This document shows positions 1-10,500 of a stretch of DNA of 64,000 bases, piece by piece (the first letter of the stretch is position 1; every line of letters begins with the position of its first letter). The position numbers and the translations under genes are program-made. The notes under the pieces are model-generated. The model was given only the letters and a program-made list of their open reading frames with translations. It was not told where the DNA came from and did not search any database. Origin of the DNA: Zarea fungicola (lineage: Eukaryota > Ascomycota > Sordariomycetes > Hypocreales > Cordycipitaceae). The stretch is taken from assembly GCA_900169235.1 (NCBI GenBank), contig FWCC01000124.1:310001-374000 (forward strand), given 5' to 3'.

Positions 1-1
1 T

Positions 2-2302
2 GTGGACGCCAATTCGACACAGGATACGGCCGACAGTAACGAGCCCTCGCGAAGTCGTGCCGCACGACAGAAGACCAGCCGACCGCCTCCCGTCACGATA
101 GAGAAGCGATCTCGGCATTCCCTCATAGTTAAAATCCAGGTTCGACCCGGCAACCTCAAGGAATTTCTATCTCGACGGCGAAGAGAAAGGAAACGCACCA
201 GTACTGTGCGAACACCGCGACCAGTTGTGCAGCAAGCCACTTCAACCGGGTTTGAGGTACCAATATCTGCCTTGCTAACGCCGTTCAGCTCGGATGTTTA
301 CTCTCAACCATTTTATTCCCTCTTTGATAAGGAAACAGATGAAGTAAAGGGCAAACCATACGGAGGCATTCTGACTGAAGCGGAAGCAGATACGTCCAAA
401 ACTCTCCCAACTGCAGATGATCGCAAAAGATTTGATCAAGCCAAACAGCGGGCGGAAGATGAGTGGCGGGCTCGCGTTCTTGCTATGCAAGCCGAGCAGG
501 ATATGCCCGTACGGCGCCACAAGAAGAACAGTGATCATGCAAGCCAAATCGAATGTATCGAGTTTGGCGGCTGGGAAATCGATACTTGGTACGCAGCACC
601 GTATCCTGCCGAGTATAGCAGAAACCGGGTCCTCTATATTTGCGAGTTCTGCCTCAAATACATGAACTCCGACTATGTTGCGTGGAGGCACAAGCTGAAG
701 TGCGGCACAAAACACCCTCCCGGTGATGAAATATACAGGAGCGACTCAATATCAGTATTTGAAGTCGACGGTCGCAAGCATCCTGTGTACTGCCAGAATC
801 TGTGTCTGCTGGCGAAACTGTTTCTGGGCTCCAAAACGCTTTACTACGATGTGGAGCCATTCTTGTTTTACGTCCTGTGCGAGTATGATGATACTGGCTA
901 TCACTTTGTCGGCTACTTTTCCAAGGAAAAACGAGCAAGCAGCCAGAACAATGTATCGTGCATTTTGACCTTGCCGATCCATCAACGCAAAGGCTATGGC
1001 AACTTGCTGATAGACTTCTCTTACCTTCTTACTCGGGTAGAAGAGAAGACCGGGTCGCCAGAGAAACCATTGTCTGACATGGGTCTGGTATCATATCGAA
1101 ACTATTGGCGGCTCAGGCTCTGTCGATATTTCCTTGATGTCGTCGAATCTGGGGAGTATACATCCAATGGGCTAAGTATAAAACAAATGTCAGATGACAC
1201 TGGAATGACACCGGACGATGTCATCTCTGCGCTTGAAGGACTTCGAGCTCTTGTTCGAGATCCTGAGACGAAATTATATGCCTTTCGAATAGACCTGGAA
1301 TACTGTCGCCAATATTGGGAGAAGTGGGACTCAAAAGGCTATGTCAGACTAAAGCCTCAGGCTCTTGTTTGGACACCATACGTGATGGGCCGATCTAACG
1401 CCGTTAATTTCGAATTTGGGCCACCTATCAGCACAATTGCTCCGCGAGAGGATGACGAGGCAAAACTCTTGGAAGGAGCGAATGTCGAGCAGTCGGAGGC
1501 GGCAAAAAATGGCGAAGCAGAGCCCACCAATGGTGAGCTGGAAGAGGCTGGCCCCATACCAGCAGAATCAATCGAAAAAGCCACCTCCGAAGAGGCAGCC
1601 GTCAAGACTGAAGATGAGCCCATGAAGGACGCAGACGAAGAAGTTCGTGTGCAGACTTGGGATTCTGCTTACAAAGACATCCCTGCCACTCGATTCGAGG
1701 TATTCCCAGCTGTGGGCGGAAACCGTCGAGATCGCAACCGAAAACGCTCTTCAACTGCCAATACCAACGGGCCGCCTCGCCGGCGCGGCCGTCCGCCCCT
1801 CGCACGCCCCAGGAACAACTCTTCTCGACGAAGGAGTGGCGGCACCGGTCGCGGACCCGGCCGATATCCAAAAGGAACAAAGAAATCGGATTACGGAAAT
1901 GCCGATAGCGGGCCAGGCATGCCACCTGGCTGGAAAGCGGAAGTGGCTGATGCCTTGCCAAATGGTAATAGCGTGAATGCTGATGGTGACGATGAATCCG
2001 CCCAGGATGAAGTGCAAGTTCAGCTCCTCGAGCCGCGTAAATCAAGTGCGATCAATGAGGATGAAGAAGAGTCTGCAGAGGAGTCTGCGGCTGAGCAAGA
2101 AGACGACGATGACGAAGAAGAAGGCGGAGCGGAAGGTGAGGATGATGATGATGACGACGATGACGATGACGAAGAAGAAGAAGAAGAAGAGGAAGAAAAC
2201 GAGGAAGAAAACGGAGCAGAAAGCGAAGAGCAAGACGAAGACGAAGTCGAGGAGGAACAGGAAGAGGAGGGTGATGTTGATGCGTCTGGAGAAGAAGAGT
2301 AA
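2..2302 (+). CDS. MYST-family histone acetyltransferase, Sas3/Mst2 type (5' partial)
   Basis: Catalytic subunit of a histone H3 acetyltransferase complex (NuA3/Mst2-like), acting in the nucleus. The frame is open from the window edge and begins with GTG, so the true start lies upstream. Counting from position 2: a C2HC zinc finger (CEFC from about residue 214, closing with HKLKC near 230-234), the MYST core with catalytic Cys about 320 (VSCILTLP), the acetyl-CoA loop QRKGYG at 328, and catalytic Glu about 354 in GSPEKPLSDMG. After the core come an AT-hook-like RRRGRPP (about 590) and a C-terminal tail of almost pure Asp/Glu. I see no chromodomain in the visible part, and the acidic tail is known from Sas3, so Sas3/Mst2 fits better than Esa1. 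The visible part has no intron. The family is certain; the paralogue is inferred. Confidence 0.9.
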   Translation: MDANSTQDTADSNEPSRSRAARQKTSRPPPVTIEKRSRHSLIVKIQVRPGNLKEFLSRRRRERKRTSTVRTPRPVVQQATSTGFEVPISALLTPFSSDVYSQPFYSLFDKETDEVKGKPYGGILTEAEADTSKTLPTADDRKRFDQAKQRAEDEWRARVLAMQAEQDMPVRRHKKNSDHASQIECIEFGGWEIDTWYAAPYPAEYSRNRVLYICEFCLKYMNSDYVAWRHKLKCGTKHPPGDEIYRSDSISVFEVDGRKHPVYCQNLCLLAKLFLGSKTLYYDVEPFLFYVLCEYDDTGYHFVGYFSKEKRASSQNNVSCILTLPIHQRKGYGNLLIDFSYLLTRVEEKTGSPEKPLSDMGLVSYRNYWRLRLCRYFLDVVESGEYTSNGLSIKQMSDDTGMTPDDVISALEGLRALVRDPETKLYAFRIDLEYCRQYWEKWDSKGYVRLKPQALVWTPYVMGRSNAVNFEFGPPISTIAPREDDEAKLLEGANVEQSEAAKNGEAEPTNGELEEAGPIPAESIEKATSEEAAVKTEDEPMKDADEEVRVQTWDSAYKDIPATRFEVFPAVGGNRRDRNRKRSSTANTNGPPRRRGRPPLARPRNNSSRRRSGGTGRGPGRYPKGTKKSDYGNADSGPGMPPGWKAEVADALPNGNSVNADGDDESAQDEVQVQLLEPRKSSAINEDEEESAEESAAEQEDDDDEEEGGAEGEDDDDDDDDDDEEEEEEEEENEEENGAESEEQDEDEVEEEQEEEGDVDASGEEE

Positions 2303-2652
2303 CGCCCCTCCGATTTTTTTTTGTATTCTTATACTATTGTATGACGGCGCTTGAGGTTTGAGATTGAGATTTACACTAGCTAGGACGGGGGCGTATGGAC
2401 ATCTTTTGTAATAACATAAGTACGAGCTTGGTCAGGATAAGGCTCTGATATCAATTGATTGCCGACATGAATTTTTCTACTTTTATTGGAGCTTTGCATA
2501 GAAGGGCCACCTGCGAGGATACAAGGCTAGCTAGTGGCTAGTTTGATGCTATGAGTGAATCTATCTCTAGGTTATTTGAAGCGCTTATTCTTGTCAAATT
2601 TGCACCTTACATACGGCTCTATCAGGCAGCTAGATGTCCCTAAAAAGGAAAG
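2303..2652. other. Intergenic, MYST to Zn2Cys6 factor
   Basis: This holds the 3' flank of the acetyltransferase, starting with a T-run just after the stop codon, and the promoter of the following transcription factor. I see no further gene or recognisable site. Confidence 0.6.
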
Positions 2653-4483
2653 ATGTCGCATCGCAGTCGAGGCTGTCTGCGTTGCAGACAGCGACGAGTC
2701 AAAGTACGCCCTCACAATTTCACAGCCCGTACAATCGCTGATTTTTGGGTGCTGCTAGTGTGACCAAACCAGACCGTGTTGCATGAGATGTGTGACGCGC
2801 AGTGAGCTTTGTGTCGGGTACAGGGAGGAATCCGATCTCCTATTCCAGAACGAAACAGAGAAGGTCATCCGCAGGAACCGAGAGGTTGGCGAACCATCTG
2901 ACCGAGTGCAGCTCAAATGGACCTCACCGTCATCCTGGTCACACTCGTCTCCATCAAGTCATCACAGACGCGCTCGGAGCCAGTCGCCTTCTCGTAGTGC
3001 CACGCCTTTATCTGGATTCTCATCCCCTTCGTCTATTCAAAAAACCTTTCCGTGGTTCACTGAGGCTGAAGAGGCACATACTGCAAAGGAACTGCACTGC
3101 CATGACGAGGCCGACGCTGCCGTGTCGCTGTTCTTTGACCGCTATGTCTTGTATCCCTGTAATGACGCATCAACGCCTGGATTCCTTGAGCATTTACCTT
3201 GTTTGTTTAAAGAAGTCAATGTCGAAGGGCGCTGCGCCTTACGCTGGGCGGTCAAGGCCACGGCGCTTGCAGATGTATCACGACTTGATGGATGGAACGC
3301 ATCGGCAGCCAATGCGGCATTTGACTACTACGGCGCGGCTCTATCGGCTCTACGACTGTCATTGACGGAGAAAGGCAAGATTCCGGATGACTATGATCTC
3401 ATGACGGTCGTCGTACTCGACATTTTTGAGGTAACAATCGGCTGCACTTGTCAGATCCCTTTCTCGGGTGTTGGACTAATACAGTTGATAAGACACTTTT
3501 CATCCCAAATTATGTAGATAAGCAGTCACATGCGCATGGTATGGCGAATATCTTGAGGCTGCGCGGTCATGAACAGTTTTACGACGCGAGAAGCTGGAGT
3601 CTTTTTCGGCTAGCTCATCACCGTGTAGTAAGTTTTACACCGTGTGCCGATAAAAATACTAGAAGGAAAAGAAACCCTAATTGATATGAATATGAAACAG
3701 CAAAAACAGCAACTTGCAAAGAAAATGCCGCCTCTTCCAGAAGCCAAGGCATGGCTAGATTCTTTTGGAGGAAATGACGGCATGGGCCAGCTGGAGCGCG
3801 ATAGCCAGAGCATATCTGCCCTCTGCGAAAAAGCAAGGCAGCTACTAAAGCGTATTGATGATCGGGATGGCCCATCCCATCGTGAAATACTTGCCCTCGT
3901 ACTAGAGATGCAGAAACTGGACAACGAGGCCACCTTGTGGCGACAGACACTAAAATGGTCCTTTTCTGTTGTACCTAAAGAAGAGGCTCTGGGTATACCT
4001 CAGAACCTATATGTCTTGCTTCCGGATCAGCTGCAACTCCATCGAGACATCTGGATGGCGTATGAATGGAACTACCACCACACGGCACGGATGATTCTCC
4101 ACGGACAGCTGCTTCAATGTCTGGGAGAGACAATTTCTAGTTTGAAAGCCACAGGATCAGATCCACGGAACGGAATTGTGGTGGAGTTACAGAGACAGAT
4201 GCAAATATCCGTGTCGATTGTTCATGTGCTTGCCGATGAAGTACTTTCAACCGTCCCCCAATCCCTCGGAGATGTGGACGCCGCGGGGAAGCCCGCAGAG
4301 CATGGAAAGCTGCCAGGCTGCCGGGCAATAGGTGCATACCTACTGCTATGGCCGATAAAGATTATAAAAAGTGCTGATACTGTCACGAGGAAATCCCAGA
4401 AGGAGGCGGGTGAGGTAGTTTTTGGGAGAATACGCGATTACACAGGCATGGAGAAGAACCTGGGAGATTTGTCTATAATATAG
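2653..4483 (+). CDS. Zn2Cys6 (C6 fungal-type) transcription factor
   Basis: Probable sequence-specific nuclear regulator. Exons: 2653-2703, 2759-3430, 3493-3627, 3701-4483, giving about 546 aa. The first intron splits the DNA-binding domain: exon 1 supplies GCLRCRQRRVK and exon 2 starts with the next Cys, so joining rebuilds C-x2-C-x6-C-x5-C-x2-C-x7-C (residues about 8-35), which fixes the start. Intron 2 has a weak donor (GTAACA); acceptor AAG at 3492 keeps frame and joins DIFE to TLFIP. Intron 3 (GTAAGT at 3628) joins LAHHRV to QKQQLA. The middle region carries a block typical of this class, ILRLRGHEQ followed by SLFRLAHHR. The regulated pathway cannot be read from the sequence. It ends 54 bp from the convergent cupin gene. 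Class certain; exon 3 boundary fairly sure. Confidence 0.88.
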
Positions 4484-4537
4484 AATACGGCATCTGGGAT
4501 TATAAAGATGTATTGTAGGTACTCTTATTCGAGTTTT

Positions 4538-5074
4538 CTACTTTGGCAATCCCTTAAAAGCAGTCTCCTCCAAAACTTGTCCATCGGCGAGGAGCACCTT
4601 TTCCGCTCCCACCACGGAGCACAAAATCCGGCAAATCTCACCAGACGCATTGAACCACGAGTGATTGGCGCCCTGCTGCACGGCAAAATCACCTGCCTTG
4701 AGCGTCTTTTCCTCGCCGCTGTCGAGGGTGAGGATAATCTCGCCCGACAGAATGCAAAAATAGTCGAGGCTGATAGTACGATGCATGGGCACGCGGGCCT
4801 GGGGTTTGATGTCGGTGATGCAGAAGAGCACACCTGTTGGAGGACAGCGTGGGAGAGCCTCTCCAAAGTTGGGAGTTATGTCGAGGTTATTGACGGGGAC
4901 GGTGTCGCGGCGGTCAAAAATGGCAAATGCGCTGCCCTGTGGCCCAAACGGCGTGTAAGTGGTGAGGGACGCATCGTGGGTGAAGACTGAGAGGCCCTGA
5001 GCGTCGTAACCATTGCGAACGAGGCGAGGCATGGGCAGAGGTTTGGGGGTGGGGGTGGTAGAGGTGGAAGTCAT
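4538..5074 (-). CDS. Small cupin-domain protein
   Basis: Single-exon protein of 178 aa from the ATG at 5074 (MTSTSTT...). An in-frame ATG at 5128 would add 18 residues, but the inner start looks more natural because the Thr/Pro-rich head follows directly. The C-terminal half is one cupin barrel: MHRTISLDYFCILSGEIILT supplies the first cupin motif (His, later Tyr and Glu-containing strand) and GDFAVQQGANHSWFNAS the second (His in NHSW). No signal peptide or membrane segment is seen, so it should be cytosolic. Similar single-cupin proteins sit in fungal genomes both alone and in biosynthetic clusters; substrate and metal are unknown. It is convergent with the Zn2Cys6 factor, 54 bp apart. The family call is good; no function is assigned. 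Confidence 0.85.
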   Translation of the reverse strand: MTSTSTTPTPKPLPMPRLVRNGYDAQGLSVFTHDASLTTYTPFGPQGSAFAIFDRRDTVPVNNLDITPNFGEALPRCPPTGVLFCITDIKPQARVPMHRTISLDYFCILSGEIILTLDSGEEKTLKAGDFAVQQGANHSWFNASGEICRILCSVVGAEKVLLADGQVLEETAFKGLPK

Positions 5075-5128
5075 GATGATTGACGAGGAAGTTGGATATT
5101 GGTTCCTGGCCTGAGTTGGTTTATGCAA

Positions 5129-6394
5129 GAGTACGACGGGTTGAATCGAAGAAGCTGTAAAGAATCTTCTGTGATGTGGTAATGGATGGTAGTATGGTTC
5201 AATATAAAGTAAGATAAAACTTCAAGGAATATCAGGAATATTTATACTTGAAAACTTGCCCTGGAGACTCTCTTGCCCTACGTAATCCACCACTTACTGA
5301 CAAACTGAAGTTGATGGTATCGCCAGCCTGACAGGGATGTTCGCAGCGCTTACCGCTTTCGGAAAGGTGTGCGAACATCCTGGCTCAATCTTGACGCACA
5401 CTACTTTCTCGCCAAGTTACTAATAAAGCTTTATCATACCACATTGCCATCGCGGCTGCAAACCTCCCCCCCCAAGTCATTCGGATTATAGCTCTCTCCT
5501 TCTCCTACCATATATCATATATCGGCTCTTCATATAAGGTTATTCTATCACTGAAACCATAATCATTCTCCTAGTAAACGCTGGTTACAGATATGGATAT
5601 AAATCGCCTTCAACTGCCAAAATAGCTGCACGAGCAGAGATAGCAGCAGCAGAACCAGTAGCTGCTGCAGCGCGACAAACGCCATTCGATGCATTACAGA
5701 TAAATAGATTGTGAAGCTTTGAGTCCCCCAAGGAGGGTGGCGACAAGTTACGGCTAGACACCACAAGTATCCGAACTAGTATCCGAACTGGAGATGTCGC
5801 CAAGATTACGATGCCAATGATGACGATGCTAAAAAGATGAAGGTCCTCATAGACGCCCACCGGATAGTCCACCGGATAGTAGACATGTCTGATGCGGCTT
5901 TGGGCTTTCGTCTGTCCTTCTTGGATACACGCCCTGATTCAGAGAAGAGCGCAACTCGGGAAATTTGAGAGGCCTGAGAAGCCAACCCGGTGGGTAGAAT
6001 GCTTTGAAGAAAGGCCTTGAAACTTTTGTTGTACAATGTAATTAAGCAGCCGTCTTCGAATGCGTAGGGAAATATCAATTTGAAGACTGTTAGTGCTCAA
6101 AACATATCAAAGTGCCAAGACCATGAAGCCATCTCAGAATAGAAACCATGGTAAAATGACATAACTGAGACTTAAAAATATGCCCGGTCCTACTCTATAT
6201 CCTTTTAAAATTGAACTTCAGTACAGAGTATAATTTCTAGCCATGTCAACAAACAACGCCTACCACTCGCAAATAAATACGTACATGCAGGCTAAGTCAT
6301 TTGATATTCGTAAATTCTTTAACAATAACAGTTACAAATTTGGGAATTGAGCCGTGAACTGAACCCCAGTCTATATACAAAGTGAGAACAGCAA
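5129..6394. other. Intergenic, cupin to SET gene
   Basis: About 1.27 kb lying upstream of the cupin gene and downstream of the SET gene. It has a C-run at 5466-5474 and two small direct repeats (GTATCCGAACT near 5767, and a CCACCGGATAGT doublet near 5868). Open frames up to about 95 codons resemble no family and lack plausible splicing, so I annotate no gene here. Confidence 0.55.
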
Positions 6395-7036
6395 CTAGAC
6401 CGCGCCACCATCCTCCTCCATATCTCTCCGCCTCTCATCCCAGAATCCTTTCCCATAACTGACCAAAATCTCCTCTCCTTTTCTAATCCCATTCCCATTG
6501 CCGCCCTTCTTGCCCTCGCCCAACACCCACACGCCCACGCACATCTCCCCCCACCGCTCGCAAAACGCCGGCCGAAACTCTGCATTCGCGCGCGGCCCGA
6601 CCCCGCGGTAGTCATTCACGAACCGCGCCTCGTTGCCCTGCAGCGCCGCGTCCACGGCCACGTCGCCCTCCCGGTCCAGCCACAGGTCGTAGTCGGACGT
6701 GGGCGACGTGGAGGCGCTGCTGTGCACGCGGCCGAGGTACGCGAGGATGAAGGTGCCGGGTTTCAGGTTCTGCGCCGCAAAGAGGCCGCTCTGGCCGTGG
6801 GCCGGGTGGGAGGGGAGGCTGATGGGCTGGATCTTGACGCGCGTGCAGGGTATGGGCGTCTCAGAGGCGGGGATGACGGGGACAGCACCACCGCCGCCGC
6901 TGCCGTCGGACGGAGACGACGACTGGGACGACGGCCTGGTGCGGATGGCGGCCATGTGCGTCGGCGTCAGGTCTTTACTGTGCAGAGGAGTTCTGAGATA
7001 GGGCAGAGTGTCGGGCCAGTTTTTAGGCTGTGACAT
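6395..7036 (-). CDS. Small SET-domain protein
   Basis: Single-exon protein of 213 aa from the ATG at 7036 (MSQPKNWPDTLPYL); a further in-frame ATG 21 codons upstream is possible. After a Ser/Gly-rich stretch, the SET fold begins with GQSGLFAAQNLKPGTFILAY, continues through YDLWLD and ARFVNDYRG, and ends with KGEEILVSYGKGFW. In typical SET methyltransferases the corresponding core reads R-F-x-N-H-x, with a Tyr in the closing GEE(I/L)xxxYG motif. Here Asn-Asp-Tyr replaces Asn-His-Ser, while the GEEILVSYG motif is kept. There is no pre-SET or post-SET Cys cluster, so this is a solitary SET protein whose target, histone or other, cannot be told. The coding strand is unusually GC-rich. Confidence 0.82.
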   Translation of the reverse strand: MSQPKNWPDTLPYLRTPLHSKDLTPTHMAAIRTRPSSQSSSPSDGSGGGGAVPVIPASETPIPCTRVKIQPISLPSHPAHGQSGLFAAQNLKPGTFILAYLGRVHSSASTSPTSDYDLWLDREGDVAVDAALQGNEARFVNDYRGVGPRANAEFRPAFCERWGEMCVGVWVLGEGKKGGNGNGIRKGEEILVSYGKGFWDERRRDMEEDGGAV

Positions 7037-7562
7037 GTCTTGTTTTTGATTTGCAGTCTTGGGAAATATAAAAGTATTGGTGCTTATTTTGGTCAGCACC
7101 TACAGCTGCGTTTATAAGCAAGGTATCTGGCGATGGGATATGTGCATGACCAAAAGCGCATGCCTTGCCAAAATATTTTAGTAGTGGAGAGAAGTAGGTA
7201 GAGTCAACTAGGCAAAGAGGCACACAGCACAGCATCTCAAACCGAAAGTATAAAGCAACTAATTGTTGAGAACACAGGTAAAATGCAAGAAAAATTCCTA
7301 TCTAATTTAACGAAGTATTCTACAAAAGGGCCTCATTTTGCCATATTTCCCCAAATTCAACATCAGCAAGTTTTGTCGCTGCCAGGGTAAGAAAAAATAA
7401 AACTTAAATAGAAAAAGACACCAGCAACGCATCCTTACAATACCCTTTTTTTGCATCTTACTTTCTTACACTCTCCAGATAAAAACACCAATTGCCTTAT
7501 AGGCTTCCACCTATTTTCCAAAAGGAGAAGCTGCCGTGATATCATGAAACTGTTTATATGCC
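7037..7562. other. Intergenic, SET gene promoter and nup98-96 3' flank
   Basis: Both neighbours are on the minus strand, so this 526-bp stretch holds the promoter of the SET gene and the terminator region of nup98-96. The part near 7300-7450 is AT-rich. No gene is seen. Confidence 0.55.
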
Positions 7563-10500
7563 TTAATGGGACATGACTTCACGATATCTGTCCAGCCCGA
7601 GATCTACAGAGTAGGCCAGTAGTCGATCTTGTGTCAGCGGCAGGTGCAAAATTCTGGAGCGCAGATCCATATCCTATTTTCAGACATGTTAGTATTCACA
7701 AAGCTATCAATCATCTGCTTAGAGCGAACACATACCTGTTTCTTCTGGGCCATCTTGAGAATCTCTCTTGCAGTCTCGTCCGCCATGTCGGAAACAGCGG
7801 CGTACCTCAGAATTCCCTTGTCTGATCCGCTCTCGCTCATTGCGTTTAGTCCAGCCAGTAACCTCTCCAGTAGCGCAGACGGGATACTCTCATTCTTGCT
7901 GCGGTGGCGCATCAGAGTGAGGAAGTAGCCGTAAATCTCGCCACCCGTGGACCAGTGCGATATTCTATCTTGACGATCCTGGAATTGCGAAATCAACATC
8001 GACAAACCAGCGTAGTCTCGCTCAACAATAGCCCGAGGAGCAACCTGATTCACAAGAACGTTGTGTGCCTCCTCAAACGAACCAGCCCGGAGCAAGGATT
8101 GTACCTCACCAGCGGCATCCTTCTTCACGCTCCTCATGTAGAGAGCTAGAGCCTCCCAAATCCAGCTAGCGGGAATAAGAAGCTTCTCCGTCAGCATGGT
8201 AAAGACGGGTCCATTTTCAGCGCCGATGAGGCCTGCATGGCGGCAGATGTGCTCCTGCAGGGCCTGCTTGCGTGCAACAGCATCATGCAGATGCAGCAAC
8301 ACGAAAATAGCTTCCAGCCACTCGCCAGCACTAGTCAGCTGAGCCGCATAAGCCATAGTTGCAGCGTCAGACTTGGCAGCATCATCTTCTCCGTACGAGA
8401 CGCTTCCTGTCGAAAGGAGAGCCTGACCAAGCTGCCATGAAAGTCTGACTTCGAGGGGCGATAGCTGAGAGTTCTCCGGTCGCAAAACTGCCTCGAGATT
8501 GGCGGTTGGATCTGCATATAGCTGCAACAAACCCCAGAGGAGATCTTGGCGACTGTCCAGGTCTGCATCCTTCCAAAGGGGGCTGACACCCTCTTCAACG
8601 TACCACGGCAGCGGGACAACCTCTCTATCCTGGTCAATGTCGGCCTGAAACTTTTGTACAGCAACCCGGGCATCGTCGTTCTTGTCCAGAGCATACCACA
8701 GGCGCAAACCGAATGCTTGTCTCCAGTCGAGTCCAAACTTCTTTGAAATGACAAATGACTCCATGCGGTCTTCAATGGGCACATTCTTGAGACCCTCGCA
8801 GACACAAACGTTGCCGCTGAGAATCTCACATATTGTTCGAATGGCTTCGGGAAACTCAGACTGCATCTTCGCATCCTGCCACGATCTAAGCTGCTCCTTC
8901 ATCTCTTTTCTGGCCAAATCACTAGTGCCAATTAGGGACACCAGAGTTCCAATGCGAAAGTTTTGGCCCTCCAAAAGAAACTTGCAGGCCTCAGTAATGC
9001 GGTGGCCAGCAAGGCAAGCGACTGCCTTTTCTTCGCTGGAGCCGGCCAGACCAATGTCTTCTGAAGATGCTTGGTCAACCAGCTCGGTCCAAAACTGAGA
9101 GAGTTTTTTCTTGCGTGCAATATGTTCAGGGATGTTGGGTGTAACTTCTGAGCCAAATAAAATGCTTGCAAGCTCCCAGACTCGCTTTTCGTGTATGCTA
9201 GCAGCATCATTCATATCTTGATGATGAAAAATCTCCTTGAGATTTGTCTGACGAAGTATCGCAAACGGCGCACCGTCAAGCATGCGGACGTCTGTGAGTT
9301 TGTCTTGAGCTTGCAGATATTTCTTGGATGGCTGGTAACGCGGTTAGTAGGATTACAGTCATTCAAGTCGCTGGTCGAAATGACGTACCTGGCTGGAAAA
9401 CTTGGCCAGACGTAGATCTTGAGAATCAGTCTGAATGCTAGATCTCTGAAAGGTCAAGAGATCAACAGTGTCACGCAAGGATCGGCTTTGCTGAATCGAA
9501 TCGAGGGGCCGAGTGACAACCAGAGTCTCATCTAGGCCCCAGGTGGCTCGAGGTGCACGATGAAAGGCACGTTCGTTCTCATCAATGTCGAAAGACTTGT
9601 CTTGTCGGTTATAGGGCCACTAGGAAAATTGAAATAATTTAGTATTTATTGAGATTCAGGCTAGATACAAATTGGTCTTTTCGGGACATTTCTGTTAGGT
9701 AGATGGGAAGGAAATGAAATCAAATCGCAACAAGGGTACCAACCTGAGGAAATCCCTTTGCAGAGCGAGACGCGCGTAAATTTTCGCGACCAGGCTTGGG
9801 TTTCTCGAACAAGGAATTCATCAAGTCGATACTGGTAGCAAACCCACGACTCTTATCCAATGCCGTGTTTGCCGCAAATCCGTCATTCTTGTCTGTGCGC
9901 CCCACGCTGCGACGACCCCAAGCAGAGGCCTTGAGGTTGTCGTCCTTCTGTCCGCCGGCTTTCCTTGAAGGTGATTCGTTTAGCTCCCGGAGCTCTTGTC
10001 TGTCACGCTTCATTGGACTAACAGTCTTCCGCAACATCTCTGTCCAATCATCTCCATCAGCCACTTCGAGTCTAACGGGACCAACCGAGTCCTTAATGGC
10101 TCTCATTCTGGCTCTGAGGATGCCCCCAGGAGTGCCTCTCTTGGCATCCTGGCCATCCTCTGACGAGGCTTCTTCGAGCTCCGCGGCATGATGAGGTCCG
10201 ACCAAAGCTCTCGCCACGTCTTCGTTATCGGACACGTCATATTCTTCGCCCAGGTCAGCTAGGTCCTCCATTTGGAGAGCCAATCTAACGTCGTGGGGCG
10301 CAGAATCCGCGGAGCTAACCCCTAAAAAAGACTGCGTCTGGGGTAGCTCCTCCTCATAAACCTCCTGCTGCTCTTCAAACGCACCAGGGAATGCCTTTCG
10401 CCGCAGGATGTGACTGGCATTCTCACCGCTGACACCGGGTGCATCGTCAATGTTCATTGCTTGAGGGACAGCCTCAACTTCAACTTGGTGCGGACCTTGC

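Noticed and set aside
3431..3525. Alternative acceptor at 3525 for intron 2 of the Zn2Cys6 factor
   Set aside because: It keeps frame but drops TLFIPNYVDKQ, which fits family sequence; acceptor AAG at 3492 is also in frame and lies closer to the CTAAT branch site.
2653..7036. Secondary-metabolite gene cluster
   Set aside because: Regulator, cupin and SET genes lie together, but there is no polyketide synthase, peptide synthetase, terpene synthase, P450 or transporter nearby.
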